Of a stretch of 64,000 bases of DNA, positions 23,820 to 37,550 are shown in pieces. This DNA is from Straminergon stramineum (lineage: Eukaryota; Streptophyta; Bryopsida; Hypnales; Calliergonaceae). The notes under the pieces were generated by a model. It saw only the letters and a program-made list of their open reading frames with translations. It had not been told where the DNA came from and ran no database searches. The position numbers were made by a program, and so were the translations under genes. Within the stretch, counting starts at the first letter, position 1; each line of letters opens with the position of its first letter. The stretch is from NCBI GenBank assembly GCA_963920665.1, contig OY987267.1:25420001-25484000 (forward strand), read 5' to 3'.

Positions 23820-25540
23820 CTTATTGTAAATTATGCTGAGGATTGGTAGACAAGTGAGCCCCAAACTGGATATCATTTGCAAAATTTGGATATCATATGC
23901 AAAAGTTATAAAGGGCCAAAGTTTTTCTTATAGAGGTTCTAAAATCTTTCTTTCCACATAGATACATATAGCTTTTGGAGATGCAGACAAAGTGATGATG
24001 GAGGGTTCTGGTTAGTGGTGCATTTGGAGGGGAGGTTCACCTAAAACAATACATTCCTTGATAAATAAACAAGGATGCTTGAAGCTAAGTGCGAGGATAT
24101 GTCTCAATGAAACTACATTGATTTGTCTGAAGAGTGAAGGGGAGAATTGTAACATCACATCACAAATTTTTTTTTAGAAATTGGTTCAAATAACAATATT
24201 AGTATTGGTATTTCAACTAACACTAATTCAAAATAGTGTGGCTTTAATAAATTGGTGTTAGATGTACTATTGGGACAAATCAATGTAGCAAGTAGAAAAG
24301 AAATGAAGGGCTCCATCTATGAAGTGAGAATGAGTGTCTTTGAGGAAGTGGATACACACCAAATTGAAATTGTCTAGTAAAGACTACCTCAATAAGATAT
24401 AGCTATAAAGAAAAAAAAGAGTAAATCTTAGCTTGTGTAAGTTGCAAGTTTGTTGGAGGTGCAATATTTTGCTTCAAATTGGTTCAAATTTGCTTGAATA
24501 ATTTGCTTCAAATTTTCCAAGTGGAGTAGGAACTAAACTTTAGAAGCTTTAAGAGAAAAAAAATTCAAAGTATTCAATTACATTAGATTGTGTACAATAT
24601 TTTAATAAAATAATCCATATAAAATATTTTTAAAACAATTAAAGTGTCTTGAACTTAACTCAATGATATATATGGATACAACATCAATAAAGTTGCACAC
24701 AAAAATGGATGAAAATCATCCATTCTTCGATATGCACAAAGGTTGTTTGACCATCCAAGAGACACAAAATGTCCTTAGTGAACTTCTAGGGTTAAGTCCT
24801 CCAAGCACTATGGAACTACATGAAACTTGATTGGTTGGTCTTTTTCTTCCAAAGGCTAAATTAATTCCTTAGTACATTGACTTCCAAAATTTGGGCAATG
24901 ACCAAAGAGGTTCCAAGGGCTTTTGTGACCATAGAACTTCTCATTCATCCAAATCAATGCTTGACTTTTTTAAAACTACACTTTCTATATGTACGATGAA
25001 ATTAATAAAATTGAGGTAAAGAATACATAATTATAAAAATATAGGCAAAATATGTCCGAATTCTTGAAAGAATTCAAGTGCTAAGGACTTAATATAAGTT
25101 CAAGTAGATGTGAACCACCATATTGGTTCACTATTTAAAAATTCAAAAATATAAACATTAAGCATGAATTTACAAATCCGGAAGTTTTAGTACTCTGGAT
25201 TAAGCCATAACCATCAATGAGGGAGTTTTATGCTAAATAGCAATGGAAACTTCATGAGGTTAGGGCAAGATGCTAGATAATGCAATTAGGAAAAAATTAG
25301 GGGAAATTCTAGGGAAAAAACGGGGATTTAAAACTAAATAGATGTTAAACAAGATTCGGTATAGTAACCAAATTAGGCTAATGGTAAAATGATGACAAAA
25401 AGAAAACCAAAAATGAAAACCAAAAAACTAGAAGTAGGAAATGAAATTTAAAGTAAAATAAAAACCACAAAAAATAATAAATGTGAAAAACACAAAAGAA
25501 GTGAGCAAACTTAAAACTACTACTAAAACACTAAAATAGG
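23820..25540. other. AT-rich, no gene seen
   Basis: No coding frame or clear repeat boundary was recognised. Confidence 0.5.
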
Positions 25541-25701
25541 ATTTTACAGTAAGTTAGAGGGTTTTATAGTAATTTAGGGGGTGGACTACTAAAATAGCGC
25601 AATTTACACTAAACTAGCGGATTTACAGTAATGTAGCGCGATTTGCACTAGTTTGGCGCATTTTGCACCAAATTAGCGGATTTACAGTGAATTAGTGTAG
25701 G
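25541..25701. repeat. Degenerate minisatellite, about 20-nt period
   Basis: About eight units built on TTTACAGTAA..TAGCG, with unit lengths of roughly 19-24 nt. CG-containing cores (AGCGCAA, AGCGGA, GGCGCAT) recur at the same phase in AT-rich surroundings. Confidence 0.75.
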
Positions 25702-26029
25702 ATGAAAGTAGTTAAGAAAACTAATCTGCTAAGAAGTTTGGATATAGGCAAAATTAGGGTTTGGAGCCCTTTCTGTGTGTGTTTTGAGAGGAATGTTGTG
25801 ATTTGTGAACATTTAGAGCATGAATTGCAAAAGAGTAGGATATGGGAAGATTAGGGGCAATTTGTCGAGTAGGTTTCACCATTTCATGAAAGAAAATGAG
25901 TGAAAGATGAAGGATTTTGAGGTTAGATGGGAAAATGCTTGAGAAGAGGGTAAAAATGTGAGTTGAAATTGGAGTTCCAACTTTCACGGCTGATTGCGGG
26001 AGTGTGGAAAATTGAATGAAATTGAATTT

Positions 26030-26330
26030 CAATGGGGTGGAGCGCCTTGAAGTTAGCTTTTTGAAAAGCTATGACTTGCCCATTTCAGAGCCAAAACGCG
26101 ATGGTGGTGGACAATTTTGTGAGAAGAGGCCAGTTGCTGCAACAATGGAGGACTGCCAACTTTGGCAAGCAATAGCAGGAGAACGACATGGCAGAATCAA
26201 CTGAAATTTGTAGGGGTGGTGTGGTTTGAAGTTGACTTTCCAGAAAGTCTAAGCTTGAACCATTTGGAGCAAGGACAAGACAATGGAAGCTATTTTTGTG
26301 GAAGAGGGTTTGCTGCCCCTTGAAGGAGGT
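26030..26330. repeat. Imperfect direct duplication, about 185 bp offset
   Basis: The block GGGGTGGAGCGCCTTGAAGT followed by a GACTT..CCATTT motif is repeated as GGGGTGGTGTGGTTTGAAGT followed by GCTTGAACCATTT. No coding frame explains it. It may be the remnant of an untranslated region of a retroelement. Confidence 0.4.
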
Positions 26331-27370
26331 AGAAATTGAGGTTTTCTGTGTAATCCTTTACAATTATAATTGAAACATTGCACCTTTCTAAGAAGATGTT
26401 GTAAGTGTAATGTTTGTTGAATTAGGATGTTTGGTGTGATTGAGAATGCATAATTGTGAATCTTGGTTTTTAGGGTTTTAGGGCAAGTGCGGAAGTGCTA
26501 CCCCAATTGAACTAAATTAGGGTTAACTAAATTAAGTGATAAAAAAACAAGGTATTACTTCATTGCCTAAAAGGAGGTGGATGTTCCAAAAATGGAATTT
26601 AGAAAACTAAATTGGAGAATATATCGAGGAAAATGCATGTAAAGGGGGTTGTTTGGGTGAGATGTGATGTGCTGTGATTAGTATTTAGAATCCTATTTAG
26701 GCCATTTTGAGCCCCAAATTGCACATTTGAGTTAGATTTTTGCATATGAAGTTGTCGTAATACAATTGAGTGCTTATTTGGATGATGGTAGGTTGTTAGG
26801 AGGTGCATTGGGTGATGTGAGATGGGCTTCCCCCTTCTTACATAGGTAAAAGTTGACCAAAATTCACCTTGTTGGAGTTCATTGCTTGGAAGGCGATTTG
26901 GGTAGAGGTACCATATACTCCCCGCTGGCCAACTCTAGGGGTTTCTTCACCTTGCAATGGAAAAGCCTCATGGTAGAATAGCAACCTCTAAGCATTATGT
27001 GACACAATATTTGCACCTCCAAGAGTCCATGTATTATTTGAATCTTTTGATAGCGTAGTATTAAATGTTGCAATGTACTTTAATGAATTTATTGTTGTAA
27101 AAATGGTATCACAAGAATCACCTACTTGACCTATAAATCTTCGTACATGTACTGCAGGTTTGACAAAAAATAATTAATTAAAATATAGATGCCAAAATTA
27201 TTGAAAATTCTTTTTTCAAAAAACAAAAAGTTTACATGGGAGAAAAGAATCTTGTAAAATATATTTCTATTTATAAAATCATTTGTTGCAATTAAAGATA
27301 GGATGATCCTACCCTTCACTTACAATAAATATTTGTGTCTCTTTGTCTTTAGTATCACAAGCATATATAC

Positions 27371-27538
27371 TACTCCCTATGTTCCAAAGTGATTTTTTTG
27401 AACTTCTATCTATGTTTGGGCTTGATTCTTTGCTTACTTCATTTATTCTCATTGTAGTTGCTCTTAGAATTGCCGCTAGACTCCTTCCTCCTACATCACA
27501 ACTTGTAACCGGAAGATCATTTTGTGATGAAGGGAGTA
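27371..27538. mobile_element. Stowaway-like MITE
   Basis: 168 bp with the ends TACTCCCTATGTTCCAAAGT and ATGAAGGGAGTA. The termini pair through CTCCCT and the adjacent AAAGTGAT/ATCATTTTG blocks, and the flank is TA. Confidence 0.7.
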
Positions 27539-28071
27539 TAATTCAATATGCTTGAACAAAAAAAAATGAAAAACTAGTAGATTGTCTTTCAAGATTTTAG
27601 GTGTTCCTTGAGAAACTACTTTGCTTGAGTCTAAGTCCTTGTAATCTTATTGAAGTAATAACATTTAATAGCTTTGGGACTTTTCTTCCTCTCTCCTAGC
27701 CCCAAATTAGAACAATTGTGGTTTGGAGGGGCAAAAGCCATTTTTTCTTGGTCAAACAACTATGGTACTCAATCTTGTATTCTTCATTTTGTGGGGAGCT
27801 CATAAATGAAAATTTTGGAGCTTTTAGAAATATTTTTCGGTATTTTTGGATAGAAACCATTTTTCATCTACAAATTTGTACTTTATTCATTCAAATTTGA
27901 TGATCTCACCAACACTTTAATGCTTATCATCCATCATTTGGCGACTAAGAATTTGGCATTTGGAGGACCCAAATTTGAGTTTTGAAAAAAAATATCTCTA
28001 AAATTTTGGCTTCATGTGAAATTTCACTAGTGAGAAAAATATTGATTGAGCAAGGCATTAGCCTATGTAAG

Positions 28072-28492
28072 TTAAGGTAGACCAACCCATTTCCGCTAGC
28101 TTCCTATAACTGCCATCCTATTTTTGGCTCCATCTCCACCATAAAACTCACGCCAATCCATTTGTTTTTTTGACAATTTCAATGCATTAATTCCTACTTG
28201 GGTAACATTTCAATCCTTGATTGGTGGATACTCAAGTGCTAATAGGTACATGGAATGGTGGTTATGGGTTTAAGATAGGACATTCATGACTCTAGTCTAT
28301 TGATGGTTTTGTAATTTCAGGGACCACTTTAGAAATTCATTGAAATTACTATTTCAATCTGAAAATTATAATTCTACTTGGGTTTGATTTGTGAAACATG
28401 CGCACACCTCTGAAAAATATGTGCCCCTCTAGGAGTTGGTCCTAATATACTCAAATTGCGAATCAGGGTGGTAATAGGCTGGTCTACCTTAG
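28072..28492. mobile_element. MITE family E variant
   Basis: 421 bp with the termini TTAAGGTAGACCAACCCAT and GGCTGGTCTACCTTAG. The flanks are TTAA and TTAG. Shorter than other family E copies and divergent inside. Confidence 0.65.
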
Positions 28493-28599
28493 TTATACCT
28501 CCCACATGTGATATCATTTAATTTGAGGAGTTATACGTGGTGAGCATCAATGATGGATTATTGTACTCAACGCTAAACAACCACCCAATCAATCACAAC

Positions 28600-28835
28600 A
28601 ATGTCTAGGAAGAACCGGTGGCTAGTTCAATGTTAGCCGGTGGAATTGGTAAAAAAACCCGTTGCAATTTGAAAACATCGGCTAAAAACTGGTGGAAAAA
28701 ACCAAAAAAATTGATTTTGAATGGGAAATAGAGAAATTAACCAAACTTTGTACTTGAAAAACCGGTTCCATGTGGAAACTGTAGGAAAATAGCTGGTAAA
28801 ACTCAAAAAACTTCCCGAATGCTGAGTCACACTCA
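28600..28835 (+). repeat. Dispersed repeat M, copy 2
   Basis: Direct-orientation counterpart of 16781-17010. The open frames crossing it are not shared between the two copies, so the repeat is not conserved as protein. Confidence 0.75.
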
Positions 28836-29769
28836 GTCCTTGAATTACTTGATTGCCTAATTCCATGAAATTCAACTAAAGGTACTTCCATTGGATAATT
28901 GAAACTCTTTGTGAAAAGGACATTGGAATTGAGACTTTGGGTGGTTCCCATGTGGAGTAGGGGCCGGTTTGACATTGAAATTTTTAAAAAAACTAACTTA
29001 TTCTTTGCAATATTTATTGGAATGTTGTGCAATGAGGTTTCATACATAGAGTATTATGAGTAGAAGCTATCTTCAAAGTTTAATGCAAAATCCCCCAAAT
29101 GTGAAACTTGACAATAAAACTTGACCAAATTCTCAAAATGCATAAAGTGGGCTCCTTTAGATCAATAGGGGTTAAAATTGAATTTTTAGCAATTATATAG
29201 TGGTTTCTACAACTTGAGCTAAGAATGCAAAATCTCATTTGAGGATAACTTAGAGTTGGCTTCCATGTAAAGTCGGGGGCGGTAAAGCTCATTCCAAAAA
29301 AACTAGACTCCCTATTCTACTAATGGTTGTTTGTGGATGGTTTGTATACAATATGAATTCCATTACTATAGGTTATAGCCCCAAAACCAAAGGAGAATAT
29401 TACATTAGAGAGGTTATTGCTTTAGAGAGGGGCCATTAGTGGATTCCAAACCCCCCAAACTTTGGACTTATTGATCCATAAATCAAATCATTTTTGACAA
29501 AGTATCTTAGTGATAGGTCTCATCTTTGAAGGGTTAATAGTGTATTCATCTAGTGTCTAACATAAAGTTCTTACAAACAAAATATGTTACTCCAAGACTA
29601 TATACCATTGTAGTTGTAATTTAAAGTCTTACATTACACTCAAATCAAAACTTATTGTTCTTTCTATACAATATTGATAGACTTCACACAACAAATATAT
29701 CTCTACAATATATACGCAATGTGTCAACAAATTCCAATTTGAATTGAGAAATCAATATAAACAAACAGC

Positions 29770-30135
29770 TAGAGTAAACTTGTCATTGATTGCACACATA
29801 AAAAAATGACACGACAATTGTTACCATTTACTAAACACTAACTGCATGATACAACTACTAATTCAAATGCGATGGGAAAAAAATGTTGTATCACCACCCA
29901 ATGACTGCACATTGTGTGGTGAAGGTGTGCAAGGAATTTTTAACTAGATTTTAGCTTTGACACCTTTAGATTGCAATAAAATTTGTAAGAAGAACATTTT
30001 TTGCATTCTATTTTTTGAAGGTTAATCTTAATATGAAATTTAATAATCACACCAAATTTCAAAACGTAAATTCTCGATATTTATGTGGAGAAGGATTTGA
30101 ATTTTATTTGTGCGATGATTAGCAAGTTTACTATA
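29770..30135. mobile_element. MITE family H, copy 2
   Basis: 366 bp with TAGAGTAAACTTG at left and CAAGTTTACTATA at right. It is colinear with the copy at 3.4 kb. Confidence 0.75.
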
Positions 30136-30785
30136 ACTAGTTGTGTGATGTCCATGGGATATTGGTACAAAAAAATGCAAGATTTTTAAAACTAATAAAA
30201 TATATGTAATCACATCTATGAAAAATGAATACAACATTCAAAGTGGTAAGTGACTTGTCCTTGGAGGGTAATAAATCTACAAGCTTTAATTGACATGAAA
30301 ATTTGGGTAATTATGAACTCATTATGGTTGACTTTGGAGGTGTATATATCACCTTTGAACCCTATATTTTTCAATGTAAACCTAGAAATTTTTGAACTAC
30401 ATTTGTTGCCTCAAGAAACTTCTCAACTCTCATATTTTTCTTTTAATTTCCAAATTCTTTACACTTCCATTTCATAAATTAATTGAAATCCCAAAGGTTC
30501 TCATTCATCCCTTCAAATTCTTTTGAACTCCCTCCATTGAAACAACTCTATGGACTTCAATTTTAGTCTTATAAATTTGAAATTCTATTGTTTTCATCTT
30601 TGCTTCATTCCACTATTTCCATACAAGCTTCAATTTAGCCATGGTGCCATAGAAGCACCCCATGGTCACAAATGAAACCATGTATGTCAATACAAAAATC
30701 CAAAAGGTCACTTCAAAAATGAGTTAAACAAGTTTCAAACTGAAAGTTGTTATTGCTAGAAGAGGTTAAAGTTCAATTCAGTGTA
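30136..30785. other. No gene seen
   Basis: AT-rich sequence. The 75-codon frame at 30250-30477 is not supported by composition or similarity. Confidence 0.5.
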
Positions 30786-31347
30786 CTAATCCCTCAACAT
30801 TTAGAGTCTTCTCCAAAATTGTCGATTTGAAAAGGATCCTTATAAAGTGCTATTTTGAAGAATATTTTAGAATTGACATACAAGTAAAAGTTGTAGATTT
30901 TGAATTGTAGATTCCATTTGAATGGTTAGATTCACCAATGCTATCAATAATATTTTTTTTTTTGAAATTTTGAAAGGAAAACTTTAACATTCCTTCTAAA
31001 TTTGATTACAAGCAAAATATTATCATGTTTGAATAAAGTTTGTTGGAATGAATTTGAAATAAGGTTCTCTTCACATGGTGATTTAAAAAAATTTGTGAGT
31101 TTTGCAAATCCAACTAGAGTCAATGCAATTTCGGCTTGGTCAACCACTTTCCATACTTGCAATTTTTTTTAATTTTAGAAAAATATATACTCTAGTAACA
31201 CCAAATCCAACTATTAAATAAGGCAACAACTTAATAAGGTATCTCCACAAATTAGAATGACTTTCATCCAAACAATAATACAAAAGAAACTTAAGTTATG
31301 ATTTGTTCATCATCCAAAAAGTGGACATTAGGGCAATTAGGGATTAA
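30786..31347 (-). mobile_element. TTAA family A copy
   Basis: 562 bp in reverse orientation. The left flank has decayed to CTAATCCCTCAACAT and the right flank is GGGATTAA. The interior matches the 23.24 kb copy in reverse. Confidence 0.78.
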
Positions 31348-31831
31348 TGTACCATGGTGCAAAAGTCTTTACAAAGAAATTGTTCCCTAGTTAGAGATAC
31401 TTTCTTTTTTGAACTTCATAGATCATATCCATCAATACCTTTAGCCTCTCCTAAACCCTAAGCTTTGTCCCATACCCTTCTATCATTTAGGGATTTTAAA
31501 GTTTACATTAGCAATAAGTTACTCGTTGGCACAGGTCTGCAACTCTGCAAGATGTAAACTGCATCAAAGTGATTGTTTCTTATCTACCGGAGCACAAATT
31601 CAATGACCCTGCCCACTTTCCGAAGCCCCTCAAAGGACATGAGTTACAATGTATCCATCCACCCGTTGCCAACTCCTCAACAACTAACACCACCAATAAC
31701 ACGTAAACATCTCACCAAGATGACAGATGGTGATAACTCCTCTAAAATGCAAACATGACTCACACCTCACAGGAGTGGTCTGTTGGCAGTTGTCTTGTAT
31801 ATTTCAGAAGCATTTCTAACCAGTGAATTAT

Positions 31832-34800
31832 CTAATAAAGAAGGTGCTCAAAAACGGGATCAACGTTTCCACCCCACTTCTCATGATAGAGGCTCAAAAG
31901 ATGTTCTGCAGGAGTCACGCCTGCACGCACAAATGAAATTCCGCATTTTGAGAGACATGATTATAGTCATCTATAAACAGCAAATGTAATTGCTCCTTGC
32001 CTATACCAAATGAAGTTATGGTAGAACCGCCCATTACCAGCCAGAACCCATGGTCAAGACATAGGCAATGGGAAATTCAATAGAGAGAGGACTGACAAAT
32101 AATCATTAAATTTTCCGTTTCCAACCATCTTGTAGCCATTATTGTAATGACAGATATGCTTCGATTTGAGAGCCCAATTAGTCTCTAGATGAGCAGTGAT
32201 GGAAGAATCCACATATTGGGGATGGGAGCAGGCCAACTTTTGGCTTCTAAAATTCATAACAATTTTATTTTGAAAAAAAAAATTACGAAACTTTGGCAAT
32301 GCCCATGATTTCTATCTGTCCACAGGACTGTAAATTAAAATTGCCTTGTACAGCTCCGGAGCATGCACAGATTCCTTAAGTGGTTGGTCATGGGCGGTTC
32401 TACTATATATCAGCTTGAGATCACACAGAACATTCTGGAACCCATCATGTCAGGATCCATTCTACTGTTGAGTCATTAGTTGAGGGGGTAGGAGAGGAAC
32501 AAAACTTGAAGTCAATGGTAAAAATGGTCTCCTAAAAGGAATATTTGATCAGCAATACCACTGTCCAAGGGACTCAAGACTGCATTGAGAAAAAGTAAAA
32601 GATATACCTGTACTCACAGTCTCCTCGATGTCTTTTAAAAAACCAACCTCGTTGAGGCCTCGTCGACTCAATCCACCCTGCTTTCCCAGAAAAGTTTAAG
32701 AAAGAGACTTTCACAGCACATCATTTCTTGTCGAAGGGTTACTGGGATAATATCCCAAACCCTATACCTATTAACTATGAGCGTCAGCTTTATTTATGTG
32801 TTATAATAAATGGCCAAAATACAAAGGTATGAGATGGAACAAATCACTTTGTAACGAAGTACCTTCGCAAGTTTGAAGATATCCTGTGCCACATGCTTCA
32901 GGAGTCCATCCCTAAAGGGAACGTTCAGACCCAACTTTGGAACCTGACAAACAAAAGTTCAAATTTATCAGATGATAGTTGAAACCTCATCGATATTGAA
33001 AAATCAATGTTAACGAAACATTAAGGCATTAAGGATCAAGTGCCCTGTTTTCATAGCTCACGGCAAAATAGTCAATACACGAAACTAAGAAAAAAATAAA
33101 ACACTAACCTTTTCGCGGAGCATCGCTCGCTCCTTTTCAGTCCAGTCGCTAATGATGTCCAAGGCACCTTGAAGCGATTCCTCGTCATACAACAAGCCTG
33201 TCTAAAAATGACAAACAGAAACTTTTTACTAGGACAAGGATAAGAAAACAAAGAACAAACCTCACAAGCACTTGTCGTTGCAACTTGCCAGACTTTCATC
33301 GAATTCACGTTGAGTAAGTAATACATTAAACTAGCACCTCCAAGTGATTACTGATAACAATACAGGTGCCAACGTACCCAGAAAGCAGGTAAAGCACACA
33401 ATCGTCGCCATGGACCACCATCAGCCCCCCTCATCTCCAAGTAGCGTTTCAGTCTCACCTGCAGCACATGATGTTCGATCAATCAGGGTCTACATATCAT
33501 AGTATCAATCAAGGTCAACATACTAGATGAGTACCAATTCAGACAAAATAAACAAGAGCCAGTGGTGTACTGAGGTGCAATGACTGACCATGTAAATGTC
33601 GCATACGTAATTTTACTAATCTGAAACTCAAATCGTTTTTTAACTTGCTACGATAACCAAATGACAGGACAACAACCTCGGGAAAGATGGTTGTTAAGTG
33701 ATTTTCCCAATCGCTCAATGTTGGCCTCTCCCCAGGTAAAACAGGTAACTTCCCAGCCAGAAAATCCTGCAGAGTACAAGAATCGCTTCAGCAACAAGCG
33801 TTGAGACCCAAATACTCAAAATTCTGTCGCGGCAGTCCATCTAACTTGTGCAAACTTCAGTACACTAAATAAAACTCCAAGAGCCACAACATTGTGCAGT
33901 ACACGAGTTTATAAAATACGACCAAAAGGTACGTTGACAAAGACTGGACGCCAGACAATTTAAACAGTAGCTCGAGTAGTGTTACCCTAAATGATAGCCC
34001 AGAACAATCAATATACTGACTGTTTCGATACACGAAGTACATGGGCACATCTAGTGCATATTCGACATACTTCTCAAACCTGCAAGACAGTAGCTCTTGA
34101 ATAAGAAATGGGGCATAAGGTAATAGTTACACTCAGCACAAAATCCGCTCACTCAAATCGTCGAGTGAAAATATTAGAATCTAAATTTTTTAAGCAATGG
34201 ATTAATTTTCCCAAGAAAACTTCAAATAAAAATAAATAAAAATTCAGGTCCAGATTTGTGCTCACCCAAAACCATCTTCAAAAACAAACGGCAAGTCTCC
34301 CGACCGGTTCTTGTCCACATCTGTCCATATGTGACTGTAATAAAGCCGAATTCAGTTGTCAATTTGCGAAATCAACTCAATAAAGCGACTCAAACGTCTC
34401 CCATTTCCTTATTAAACAACGGGTTAACATTAGCCGTCAGGGTACTGGTTTTACAAACTAGACAACGGCGAACTACTCTTACCTTCTGAAACTTAGGAAG
34501 CCATTTGGCTTCCCTTCGGTAAAAGGAGAGTTTGCAAAAAGGGCAGTTGCAATCTGCCAGGGGAACAATTAAATTTAATAAGGCTTATAAATATATAATA
34601 GCATCTCAAGCACAGGCGAGACAATAGTATAAATTCGACCCAGTTTCCCCCAAACGAACAACTGATCAGTGCGGATCGTGTGAAAACCATGAACACATGC
34701 AAGAAACAAAGACTCAAACATTTTGGACAGAAAAATCCATGGGAACCCTGATACTTACAGGTTGTAGGGCAAGACCCACGCGAAACTTCTTAACCATATC

Positions 34801-37550
34801 TTCCTCTGAATCAAAGTCCAGGTTGACCTGCATATGAGTTTAAGCTCAAGGGGGCCATCATCAACAGTAACATGAAGGATAAAAACAGGGTATCATTATA
34901 TCAAAAATCAGGAATACGAGGAAATGACAGCCAATTGCGAGATTTGAAGTGACATGACTACAGAGGAAACGAAGGTGTAGCAAGTTCACCTGTACTGTGC
35001 AAGTGCGAAACATCATATCCAGACCGAACGAGCCAACTTTCGGCATGTAATTCCGCATTATCTCATACCTGCCCTGTTTCAATCATTGCAGAATGTTCAC
35101 TAACGATCCAAAAGGGCACGTAGGATAATATCCCTCCAGCCTCTGCACCAGTCAGAAAAGAGAAATATCATGCAGATTCGAAGGTTATGTCACACAACAG
35201 CAGCATGAGAAGTTCAGTATCATTCTCAAGATAAGTAGGAGCTCGGTGCGTCCCTCATAGCTGCATGATGATGTTGTGTAGGAAAATTATCTACCTTCGG
35301 CATAATGGGGGTTTCTGCCACAGTCCACTTCGGTTGGAACCCGATTCCTGCGAACCCCAGGCCAAGCTCCTCTGCAACAGTCTTCACCTGCAAGGTCCCT
35401 TTGCTTGTTAGAGCTTAAACCCCGTTTCTGAAAATATCCCCATTACCGTATTACTGACCCTTATTTGCATACTCCACACATTCATTAAAGTTTCTGTCGC
35501 AAGCCATAAATCTTTGCAACTTCTGAGAAGAATTGGATAAAACCTTCTTATAGAAAAATGTCATTACCCTTTAAGCAGCAAAGTGAAATTACTCTGAAAG
35601 TATGCAACCTCTCTAAAAATGGCTTTAAGAAAATCACAAAGACAATCAGTGAGAGCAAGTATGTCATTTAGGGTTGGTCTAAGGTCATGAATTTTTTTGC
35701 CATGTAAATTACCAATAATCTCTACCTTTGAGCTAAGAATGCTAATATATCATCTTGTGGATGACACTTCTAAGCATCCCTCTGAATAAGATAATCAATA
35801 TAACAAATAAAATCTGCATCTTTACAAGGTTATTTTAAAGATTCATCTTAAATGCCATACTAAACCCCAAATTTAAACGCCAGTAACATAATCATGAGAG
35901 CTTCGTATACAAACACCAAAAAATGAGCTTTTGATTGATAAGGGATGGGTTAATTTCTGAAAGATGTTTATTATGGAACAGACTTATAGCACGCGATAGT
36001 TCTGGGCAAAACTAATCCCTGCAGATACTTCAAAAGACGAACGCGCAAGAACGAAGAATTCTAGATTGCTCAAAAGAAAGTCAACACTTCTAGACGCACA
36101 TTATTGCTAGCACCCAGGCTCCCAATGTTTTTGCTATGAGAACGTGAAAAGTGTGCACAACGACATTGCGGCAACTGAGAAGGATATTCCAGAGTTTCCT
36201 TACAGAAAAGGTCAAAATACTGATATTCAAAGTATTTACCTGATACAGATGGGAATTGACTTCGGCACATGTTTGATGAAGCGTACGCAGAGGGGCACCG
36301 CTCAATTCAAACTGACCCCCAGGTTCAAGAGAGACACTTTGACCATGCTGCAATTCTCACCACAACCAAATCTCAATCGACAAAATCCCCAGAATCCTGC
36401 GATTCAAGTACACAAGCTTTTCCACTCCCCGCAGGAAATTGAGCAGGGAGCTCCAGAAAAAGAAGACACACGTAAGGTAGACGAACGCAATTGCAGCACC
36501 TACCAAAATGCGACACCCCTAAATGAGTTCATATTCATTTTGAGAATGAACACCACCTCAATATCAGAACTCGCGTCAGTTTTACGTCATCTACCAAAGA
36601 ATCTTGAAACCATATTACTTTTGAACACATCGCATTCTACTGTGCATTGTGCTTGCATTGATTGCTAACAAGTGCATATAAAATTGACCATTTCAGTGAT
36701 AGTAACTGTGCTCAAAGTGCTCAAAGTGCCGCTTCTAGAAGTAGTTAACTTATCCTAAAGGATGAAGTCCTTGCTATTCTCAATTGCAGAACTCAGAATT
36801 AGGTTTCAATTTGGGAAAGAGATGGAAACAGAAAGGCTACGAGAGCTCACAAATGTCAGTCCAATTATGTTATCCCCCTCCATCACTCTCTCCCACTCAA
36901 ACCGCTCCGACATGCCATTCAGAAGTTGACTAATTTGATCGTACGTCATGGGATGCAGCGAGTCCAGCTGAAACCCAAATTTCTCATGCTCCGTTCCGAT
37001 CCTGCAAAACCCACCACCACAACAATTGCAACTAACAATTTGAGATAAAATCAACGCTCGCATTGAATTCCGTAAAATTACAACAACAATACCAGCATCG
37101 TAGACCTCCAAAAAAATGTCAAATCCGAATTCCAATTCTTTCCAAAACCCCGAATTCAGCTTCAAATTCGTACATTCAATTAAAACCCATGACAACGCAC
37201 CTCCACTTCTCCTTAGGTTTACACCCGGACGCCAAGTACGCCACCAAATCCTGCCTCGTCAGGGGCTCCCGTCTCCCCGCTCCATGCTCATCATTCTTCG
37301 GTGGACTCGCCGCGACAATGCACAAATACTGCTTGGTCCTCCTTTTGCTGCTGCTTCCTGGACCATTCTCTTCGCCTGCGGGAATGGCTGGAATGGCACT
37401 CCACCTCGATGCCAACAAGCAACTACTTCTCCGTGAACCCAGCTGACCACCACACACGACGACGTTGCGGCTTTCGACAACAGCAGCGCCCGGCCTGGCG
37501 ATGGCGACGGCGACGCTCCCTGTAGCGGCTGTGTGGGTCAGGGCGGCCAT
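31832..37550 (-). CDS. GSH1: Glutamate-cysteine ligase, plastid form, complete 15-exon gene
   Basis: Catalyses ATP-dependent joining of glutamate and cysteine, the committed step of glutathione synthesis, in plastids. Fifteen exons with GT-AG borders join in frame to 1593 bp (530 aa), matching plant GSH1 (about 520 aa). Exons from the 5' end: 37201-37550, 36851-37001, 36240-36347, 35295-35387, 34990-35073, 34759-34827, 34483-34553, 34266-34334, 33986-34079, 33677-33766, 33378-33458, 33109-33201, 32863-32943, 32608-32677, 31832-31920. The first ATG opens an 80-90 residue Ser/Ala/Arg-rich transit peptide. Family blocks present: [68 protein letters not shown], and the C-terminal NVDPVF with terminal LLY. 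The cysteines of the conserved regulatory disulfide (in RTCTVQ and RRLCALP) are both present. The second cysteine of the other pair is Val (KLPVLPGE). The gene looks intact. Confidence 0.97.

Noticed and set aside
24750..26900. LTR retrotransposon
   Set aside because: No paired LTRs, primer binding site or reverse transcriptase, protease or integrase frame could be found; only a short internal duplication is visible.
36144..36668. 174-codon open frame on the plus strand
   Set aside because: It is antisense to exon 3 and intron 2 of GSH1 and owes its length to the coding strand. The translation resembles nothing.
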